Source of the DNA: JBBRBB01 sp038206235
Lineage (GTDB): Bacteria; Bacteroidota; Bacteroidia; Chitinophagales; Chitinophagaceae
NCBI GenBank assembly: GCA_038206235.1
Contig: JBBRBB010000026.1
Coordinates: 1-56,420 of the forward strand
Direction of reading: 5' to 3'
DNA: 56,420 nucleotides
In this document: positions 52,301 through 56,420 of the stretch, piece after piece
How the letters are laid out: each line of letters starts with the position of its first letter
Numbering within the stretch: the stretch's first letter is position 1
The notes under the pieces: generated by a model
The model's database searches: none
What the model was told of the DNA's origin: nothing
What the model saw: the letters and a program-made list of their open reading frames with translations, nothing else
Program-made: the position numbers and the translations under genes

Positions 52301-53999
52301 AGTCTCCTACTTCCTGTGCACTTACTGCAGATAATCTTCCGATTGGTGTAACAGGAAGATCATTAAAATCGAGTGCGCTTAAAAGATTATCAGAACCCGG
52401 ACTGCCATAAGTAGGTACAAGATTCAAGTGGTCAACCAATGGAGAATTTCCTGCAAGCCTGTAATCAGGATAGGATACACCTTTACCAATAAGAAATACA
52501 TACTCTGGTTTTGTTTGAAAAATATTGCGTCCATATTTTAAAAAGTTTTTTATTGCAAGCGGGTGCATTTTAATTCCCCATGCGAATTGGTCTTCCAGCT
52601 CATGAATATTTACCAGCTTTGCATTGTAATTACCGCCTGCTGCAGAACGCCTGTAACTTTTATACTGATCCACATAGTTAGAATTACCACTGCCATAGAT
52701 AAGCGGATTACTTATAATAAGATAATTCCCCTGGTTTGGTGTTTGGGAATAATTAATAAAGTTTCGCTGTTCAAAGGCTGTAATAAATTTTGCGGAAGAA
52801 CCATCGCCCCTTACTAAAATTAAATGATAAGCTGATGCAGAAGGCTGCAGTACAAAACGAAATGTATCTGTTACAGAATTATTTGCTGCATACCTTGTAT
52901 TATTTGTAACATCATATAAAACCGGGGTTGAATTATTGGCGCTGAAATTTGCAATCTTTAAATATCTGCCCGTAGCTGAAGCCGCAATATAAAATTCAAA
53001 GCTTGAATCTCCGCCAAAATTAAATTTACGCGGATAGGTAAGCTCTGTTTGCCCCACACGCATCTCATCATCAGGCACATTTGATATATCCTGAATGATA
53101 ATGGTGGCAGAATCATTTACTATTTTGTTAGCATCAATTCCCTGTACAAAAGTTTTCGACGATAGAAAATATCCCATGCTTACCTGAGAGATAGAATCAT
53201 TGTTCAGCAAAATTTTCACAGACCTGTCGTTTAGTGCATTGCCGGCCATATTTACTTTCAAGGTCATATTAGGTCCCGATGGGTCTGCAAATAAGTTTGT
53301 AAAATTTTGCGGCAATTGAGTTTGACTGCATCCGCAATTATTGGGATGAACCGGTCTGCTGCTCCAGCCTTCACCAACATCCAAGCTTGAGAGATAGAGA
53401 GGCGTTTGATCTACCGTGATATAATATCCGCTATTCATATAAGAGCGGTAATACCTGCCTGTGGTGTACATGAAATTTTTTTCAGGTATAAGAGAAGTTC
53501 CCAGTACATTATTTGCTGTATTAACCAATCTTAAATTGCTGCCCGTTGCATTCACGGTGAGAAAATAACTTGCAGAATCTGTTTCCAGGCTCCAGTGATC
53601 ACTCACTTGCAAACTGCTGTCTTTGTATAAATCTTTATCAAGCTTACCGCCGGCAATCTCTCCCCAAAATTCTATATAATCATTTGCAGAGAATATGCCT
53701 GCAGATTTTGAAGTATATATTGAAACTTCTGCTCCATTATTCCATAATTGAAATTGCTCTGCAGGTACAGCACCCAAACCGGCTGACACTAAAGAGGGCT
53801 GAGTAATGCGCACAACACCGTTCTTAATTGGAGCGCCAACTATATCGAAGCCAAAAGGGGCCACTTTAAATTTGTAATACGTTTTGCTGTAATCAATCCA
53901 TTCATTATGATAAGACTGAGCAATACTTGCCTTATATAAAAGAGAAACGCAAAGCAGCAAAAAAAATGTTTTCAGCAGATAACAATATTTCATACGCAA
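49332..53999 (-). CDS. Gingipain-like cysteine protease (peptidase C25) with T9SS C-terminal signal
   Basis: A 1555-residue exported protein (signal ending ASIAQ). The N-terminal 420 residues are beta-rich and PorU/gingipain-prodomain-like. The C25 domain spans about 430-800: PEYVFLIGKGVSYPDYRL, YFGHSSSSNIDF with catalytic His664, and FFIVNGCLAGN with catalytic Cys694. A CARDB-like domain follows (about 830-940, FTIKVHIYNLGKAVSDSVHF), then more beta domains. The end is a type A T9SS sorting domain: TSVYPNPFTRELHIN and MQGIYLIEI. It is therefore secreted by the type IX system and anchored or released. PorU itself, the sortase, is shorter and does not carry its own cargo signal, so this is more likely a cargo protease. 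Transcribed alone. Confidence 0.88.
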   Translation of the reverse strand: MRMKYCYLLKTFFLLLCVSLLYKASIAQSYHNEWIDYSKTYYKFKVAPFGFDIVGAPIKNGVVRITQPSLVSAGLGAVPAEQFQLWNNGAEVSIYTSKSAGIFSANDYIEFWGEIAGGKLDKDLYKDSSLQVSDHWSLETDSASYFLTVNATGSNLRLVNTANNVLGTSLIPEKNFMYTTGRYYRSYMNSGYYITVDQTPLYLSSLDVGEGWSSRPVHPNNCGCSQTQLPQNFTNLFADPSGPNMTLKVNMAGNALNDRSVKILLNNDSISQVSMGYFLSSKTFVQGIDANKIVNDSATIIIQDISNVPDDEMRVGQTELTYPRKFNFGGDSSFEFYIAASATGRYLKIANFSANNSTPVLYDVTNNTRYAANNSVTDTFRFVLQPSASAYHLILVRGDGSSAKFITAFEQRNFINYSQTPNQGNYLIISNPLIYGSGNSNYVDQYKSYRRSAAGGNYNAKLVNIHELEDQFAWGIKMHPLAIKNFLKYGRNIFQTKPEYVFLIGKGVSYPDYRLAGNSPLVDHLNLVPTYGSPGSDNLLSALDFNDLPVTPIGRLSAVSAQEVGDYLQKVKQYEAAQNNINDSIENKGWMKNVLHLTGANDAVLGVILDSDMQKYSNIISDTFYGGNVTTFSKSADPAGYGKAVVDFTNIYNQGSGIVQYFGHSSSSNIDFSLDDPNNYQNYGKYPFFIVNGCLAGNIFDYEITRQTHISTLSEKFVLAPQKGSIAYLSTSSFGIVNYLDIFTNEVYKSISLTAYNRALGNVIKQALTNGLNLTGATDFYGKMHAQQYTLHGDPALHTNSFSLPDYAVQTNYITVKPDFISAADDSFTIKVHIYNLGKAVSDSVHFVLLREGEVVFKKELPYITALDSVEIKLPLIPNRDTGTITYRAHIDNNNKIAELDENNNDASVKVVISSKDIQPIYPYNYSIVTDNKINFVASTAYPLAEKQKYIFETDTTALFNSPLKKRLHRTSVGGLIESPQFPVPPPERVYYWRIAASEVNPHWNVFSFIHKKGGNSGFEQQHFYQHTESDLKQINLDSGTRQYEFSDKLTNLFVQQSIYPTSGVEDAQFSVAVNGTYVGESACVGSSIVFNVFDSITFKALTNTTNPFGAASPCKPLTENNFEYSTQTAASRKNAMDFLDNYVPNGYYLVVRKIYDLGNTDWAPTVWAADTALYGHNNSLYHRFKDQGLLIDSFTYPRTFVFVYRKNDSANFSPVSKLSEGLYDRITLSQNITTKDTVAYVTSPKFGPGKNWNNVQWKGYDINNNNTAGLDVIAIDKNGADSIFYHLDKLDSIQNISAINASLYPYIQLKMKTSDTSTAIPYQLKDWLVECTQAPEGAIAPNLGINIPDTISFNHAENIMFDTLQGYVVFKNISTSNFKKLKLKFILYDSNGIAHNYYLPRTRALPAGDTVHVSFLVNVKALPEGLYNLFIEVNPNNDQPEQYNFNNRLYKDLYIDRSGLAPEIAAKTLPAKMQAHTTSVYPNPFTRELHINANSRTLKSTVRLFSAEGKMLLQKDFLNTTTLLLHNLMQGIYLIEISNANGKEIFKVEKESNQ

Positions 54000-54283
54000 T
54001 AATATTAAGTATATTAAAAAATCAAGACGTTTAGCAATATATTTATGTTGTGGAAATTATTTTAGAGGCTAAAGCGATGATAAATAAAATCAAAGGATAC
54101 AAAAGTAATTAAAATTCTTCATAAGAATTATATACTTCTGCGAAACTGCTTATTAATAAGAATGTGTGATTATTCAATAAACATTTTTACTGCCCTGAAT
54201 TTATTGAAAGCAGCTTTTCTTTCACAAGTGTTGATAACCATTCGGCGCTCTTAAAAAAAATTTGTAAATTTGTTATTCGTACC
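54000..54283. other. Divergent intergenic region with a palindrome
   Basis: 284 bp between the protease gene and the amidotransferase gene. AATTCTT (54113) CAT AAGAATT (54123) is a perfect palindrome. A TAAATTTG box, matching the Bacteroidota -7 consensus TAnnTTTG, sits at 54265-54272, but only 12 bp before the ATG, so its role is doubtful. Confidence 0.45.
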
Positions 54284-55117
54284 ATGAGAAATAAAAAAGT
54301 TAAAATCGCAATACTGGACCTGTATGAAGGACATCCTAACCAGGGAATGCGTTGTTTAAGAGAAATCATAAATCAGTGGACGGAATTCAATCATTATGAT
54401 ATTCAGCTTGATGAATTTGATGTACGATTGAAAAAAGAATTACCGCATTTGTTATACGATATTTATATTTCTTCAGGCGGCCCCGGATCTCCCTTAGAAA
54501 GTGAAGGCACGGAATGGGAGAACCAATATTTTCACTGGATACACCAGGTGGAAAAATGGAATAATGATTACGCACACTATCCTAAAAAACACGTATTATT
54601 TATCTGCCACAGCTTTCAGCTTGCATGCCGCTATTTTAAAGTAGCCAATGTATGTAAACGTATATCCAACGCATTTGGGGTTTTTCCTATTCATATATTG
54701 CAAAATGGAGAAGAAGAAGTTGTTTTTGAAGGATTGCATGATCCTTTTTATGCGGTTGACAGCCGCGAATACCAGGCTATTGAGCCAAATCATAACAGGA
54801 TAAATGAGCTGGGCGGCAACATTCTTGCCATTGAAAAAGAGAGACGTCATGTACCTTATGAAAGAGCATTAATGGCAATTCGGTTTAATGACTATTTTAT
54901 CGGCACACAATTTCATCCCGAAGCAGATGCCACAGGTATGACGATGTATCTGCAGCGGGAAGATAAAAAGAAAACCGTAATAGAAAATTATGGTGAAGCG
55001 AAATGGCATAGCATGATTGAGCAACTGAATGACCCCGATAAAATAATGTACACCTACAAACATATTGTGCCCAATTTTTTGAATACCGCTGTTGAGCAAT
55101 TTGCAGAAGCTGAATGA
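54284..55117 (+). CDS. Class I glutamine amidotransferase-like protein (GMP synthase-like)
   Basis: A 277-residue protein. KIAILDLYEGHPNQGMRCL opens; YDIYISSGGPGSP is the G-G-P-G-x-P loop; LFICHSFQLACRYF holds the nucleophilic Cys (C-H-S in place of C-x-G), and IGTQFHPEADATGM the His-x-Glu. So the triad is present. No synthetase domain is attached; the last 70 residues are helical (ENYGEAKWHSMIEQL). The ammonia acceptor is unknown; homologues are called GMP synthase-like. It is followed by a 7-bp array and a terminator. Confidence 0.82.
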   Translation: MRNKKVKIAILDLYEGHPNQGMRCLREIINQWTEFNHYDIQLDEFDVRLKKELPHLLYDIYISSGGPGSPLESEGTEWENQYFHWIHQVEKWNNDYAHYPKKHVLFICHSFQLACRYFKVANVCKRISNAFGVFPIHILQNGEEEVVFEGLHDPFYAVDSREYQAIEPNHNRINELGGNILAIEKERRHVPYERALMAIRFNDYFIGTQFHPEADATGMTMYLQREDKKKTVIENYGEAKWHSMIEQLNDPDKIMYTYKHIVPNFLNTAVEQFAEAE

Positions 55118-55140
55118 AAGAGATGAATTTTTTAAATTCC

Positions 55141-55196
55141 TTTATTGCTTATTGCTTACTGTTTACTGCTTACTGCTTACTGTCTTCTGTTTATTA
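55141..55196. repeat. Eight-unit 7-bp-period array
   Basis: Units TTTATTG, CTTATTG, CTTACTG, TTTACTG, CTTACTG (twice), TCTTCTG, TTTATTA. It starts 24 bp after the amidotransferase stop. Confidence 0.9.
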
Positions 55197-55223
55197 TCCA
55201 TTAAAGCATTCAGCATGGGAATA

Positions 55224-55258
55224 AAAATTCCCGCCCTAAAAAAAGCAGGAATTTTTTT
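55224..55258 (+). terminator. Terminator after the amidotransferase gene
   Basis: AAAAATTCC and GGAATTTTT pair around a GC-containing loop with a CGC/GC internal bulge, followed by further T. Its position, after the 7-bp array, serves the gene at 54284. Confidence 0.75.
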
Positions 55259-55284
55259 GAAGAAATATTTCTTTTTTTTCAGCA

Positions 55285-55395
55285 TTAACTAATAATTACC
55301 TCTCCGGTATAAAAGCTGTTAGCCACTTCTTGCCCGTCTTTTGAAATAAAGCCGAGCCATGTTTCTACTGTTTGCCCGCCAAAGGTTGCAGCAAT
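55285..55395 (-). pseudogene. C-terminal remnant of a DUF6266-like gene
   Basis: A 36-codon open stretch on the minus strand, IAATFGGQTVETWLGFISKD then GQEVANSFYTGEVIIS-stop (TAA at 55285), reads like the last two beta strands of DUF6266-type proteins as I recall them (W-x-x-F-x-S-x-D-x-x-x-V-x-x-S-x-Y-x-G). Upstream it is closed by a TAG. Nothing else of the gene remains in the window. Sits between a terminator and a 7-bp array. Confidence 0.55.
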
Positions 55396-55443
55396 AAGCT
55401 ATAAAAACAGAAATGTTTTTTTTGAATTTTTAAAAAAGTACCT

Positions 55444-55478
55444 GAATTAGGAATTAGGAATTGGGAATTGGGAATTGG
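55444..55478. repeat. Five-unit 7-bp-period array
   Basis: Two GAATTAG units followed by three GAATTGG units, then a diverged GAGCACC. The cleanest array in the window; no gene ends here, but a decayed gene fragment lies 49 bp away. Confidence 0.9.
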
Positions 55479-55678
55479 GAGCACCTAGCGGTTAAGAAAA
55501 ATCCCTTCAAAACAAAAAGTACCCGAAGAGTAGATTGTTTAAAAAAATATTCTGAAATAAATTTTGTTGATTGAATTTTAATTCTACCTTCATTTCTCAT
55601 CTCCACCCTTCTTAAATTCTATCCGTACTTTCTGCAAACAACCTGCTAACTATTTAAGACAGCCAACAACTAATTTTT
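55479..55678. other. AT-rich leader of the coiled-coil protein gene
   Basis: 200 bp upstream of the last gene; no frame or hairpin of note. It presumably contains the promoter for the gene at 55679. Confidence 0.4.
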
Positions 55679-56420
55679 ATGAGAGTATTGCTTATACATA
55701 TCTTTCTCGCAATCTTTTGCAGTGCGTGCTTTGCACAAACAAAAGATGTTGCTTCGCCTGATGCACCAACAAAGAAAAATCTTTTACAGTCTGTTGATAA
55801 TCTTTCTTCCAAAACAATTAATTCGCTTAATGATAAATATAGCAAGCTAACAGCTACAGTAGAAAAGCAATCTGAAAAATTATTGCAGCGTATGCAACAA
55901 AAAGAAGCGAAGCTGAAAAAGAAAATACCCCCAACCCCCCGCTTTGGCGGGGCAGGCTCTAAAGGGGAATTAATAGACAGCGTTTCATTTCAAGAGGCTT
56001 CGGAGAAATATAAATCATTTTTAGCGGAATTACAATCTCCTGCAAACACAGCATTAAAACTTAAAGAATATATCCCCGGGTTAGATAGCTTGCAAACGTC
56101 TTTAAATTTTTTAACGCAAGATGCAGAAGGATTGTCTTCTCTGCCAACAGATAAATTGCAGCAGTTACAATCGTTAAGCAGTAAGATAAAAGATTTACAA
56201 ACAAAGCTGCAGCAGGCAAACGATATACAAAGTTTTATCAGAGAAAGAGAAGCTAAGCTTAAAGAACAATTAATGAATACGGGTTTGGGTAAACAACTAA
56301 CGAGCTTAAACAAACAAGTTTATTATTACCAGCAAAGATTACATGAATACAAAGAATTATTGAATGATAAAAATAAGTTGAAAGATAAGCTGCTTAGCAC
56401 AGTTCGAGCTCTTCCTGCTT
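55679..56420 (+). CDS. Exported coiled-coil protein, partial (runs off the window)
   Basis: At least 247 codons, open to the last base. Signal peptide MRVLLIHIFLAIFCSACFAQ. The mature part is a long alpha-helical coiled coil (heptads rich in Leu, Lys, Gln, for example KLQQLQSLSSKIKDLQTKLQ and NKLKDKLLSTV). Residues about 82-96 (KIPPTPRFGGAGSKGEL) break this helix: they are encoded by a C-run/AAAGGGG repeat (55926-55969) kept in frame. Without the insert the two helical halves would join. The function is unknown; such proteins may be envelope spacers. The C-terminus is not seen. Confidence 0.75.
   Translation, partial: MRVLLIHIFLAIFCSACFAQTKDVASPDAPTKKNLLQSVDNLSSKTINSLNDKYSKLTATVEKQSEKLLQRMQQKEAKLKKKIPPTPRFGGAGSKGELIDSVSFQEASEKYKSFLAELQSPANTALKLKEYIPGLDSLQTSLNFLTQDAEGLSSLPTDKLQQLQSLSSKIKDLQTKLQQANDIQSFIREREAKLKEQLMNTGLGKQLTSLNKQVYYYQQRLHEYKELLNDKNKLKDKLLSTVRALPA
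55926..55969. repeat. C-run/AAAGGGG element in frame inside a coding sequence
   Basis: TACCCCCAACCCCCCG, then CTTTGGCGGGGCAGGCT, then CTAAAGGGGAA. The inner CCCCGC/GCGGGG arms pair, and the outer CCCC/GGGG ends match the element at 5824-5846. The GC content contrasts sharply with the AT-rich flanks. Confidence 0.8.

Noticed and set aside
49332..53999. PorU, the T9SS sortase
   Set aside because: The protein carries its own T9SS cargo signal and CARDB-like domains and is longer than PorU; porV is not adjacent.
55092..55292. Small frame with Leu/Tyr/Cys repeats after the amidotransferase gene
   Set aside because: It is encoded by the 7-bp array and overlaps the amidotransferase end and the terminator.

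Overview
The window looks like chromosomal DNA of an AT-rich member of the Bacteroidota, most probably family Chitinophagaceae or a close relative. This is inferred from the gene repertoire, without database searches: a gingipain-type protease with a type IX secretion C-terminal signal, Bacteroidota-style long Lgt proteins with a GDGDWG motif, many lipoproteins, DUF2961, DUF4160/DUF2442 and DUF6266 traces, and long A/T-rich leaders. I see no rRNA, no tRNA that I could fold by eye, no CRISPR array, no phage module and no complete transposon.

Layout. (1) 0.2-9.6 kb: a plus-strand carbohydrate-catabolism cluster with a mutarotase-like protein, an SDR dehydrogenase, an enolase-superfamily acid-sugar dehydratase and an SMP-30 lactonase. 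Together these outline a non-phosphorylative route sugar -> lactone -> aldonate -> 2-keto-3-deoxy acid. Three exported paralogues of a beta-propeller family (DUF4185/DUF5005-like) bracket them, one fused to a ricin-type lectin. A GIY-YIG nuclease, a HicBA toxin-antitoxin pair and the decayed tail of a DUF2961 gene are inserted. (2) 9.7-13.2 kb: two paralogous secreted proteins of unknown function, a 21-bp tandem repeat that looks like a dead coding repeat, and an adenine methyltransferase fused to a nuclease-like domain. (3) 13.4-41.1 kb: mostly housekeeping and physiology: serine hydrolase, YkgJ, sterol desaturase-like protein, GcvP, GNAT, two Lgt paralogues, bacilliredoxin, Hsp20, TraB/GumN, HtrA, PlsC, a PLP desulfhydrase, a sugar nucleotidyltransferase, sirtuin, saccharopine dehydrogenase and GyrA. 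(4) 41.2-48.6 kb: a decaying DUF4160 gene beside an intact DUF2442 gene, then a complete TetR-regulated tripartite ABC-2 efflux operon (TolC, HlyD, two ATPases, two permeases). (5) 48.6-56.4 kb: a structured 760-bp non-coding region, a 1555-residue gingipain-like protease, a glutamine amidotransferase, and a coiled-coil exported protein that runs off the end.

The most unusual signal is not a gene. At least nine short, degenerate tandem arrays with a strict 7-bp period are scattered through the window, each with a different heptamer. Nearly all lie at gene 3' ends and several supply the stop codon. One sits in frame inside gcvP. A second, 8-bp-period family occurs twice; a C-run/AAAGGGG element occurs twice, once as the 3' end of a coding sequence and once in frame inside one. 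Four loci are broken genes whose decay can be read base by base (DUF2961 tail, a double-hot-dog protein with three frameshifts, DUF4160 with one frameshift and three TAA codons, a DUF6266-like tail). Long neighbouring genes are intact, so general sequencing error is an unlikely explanation.
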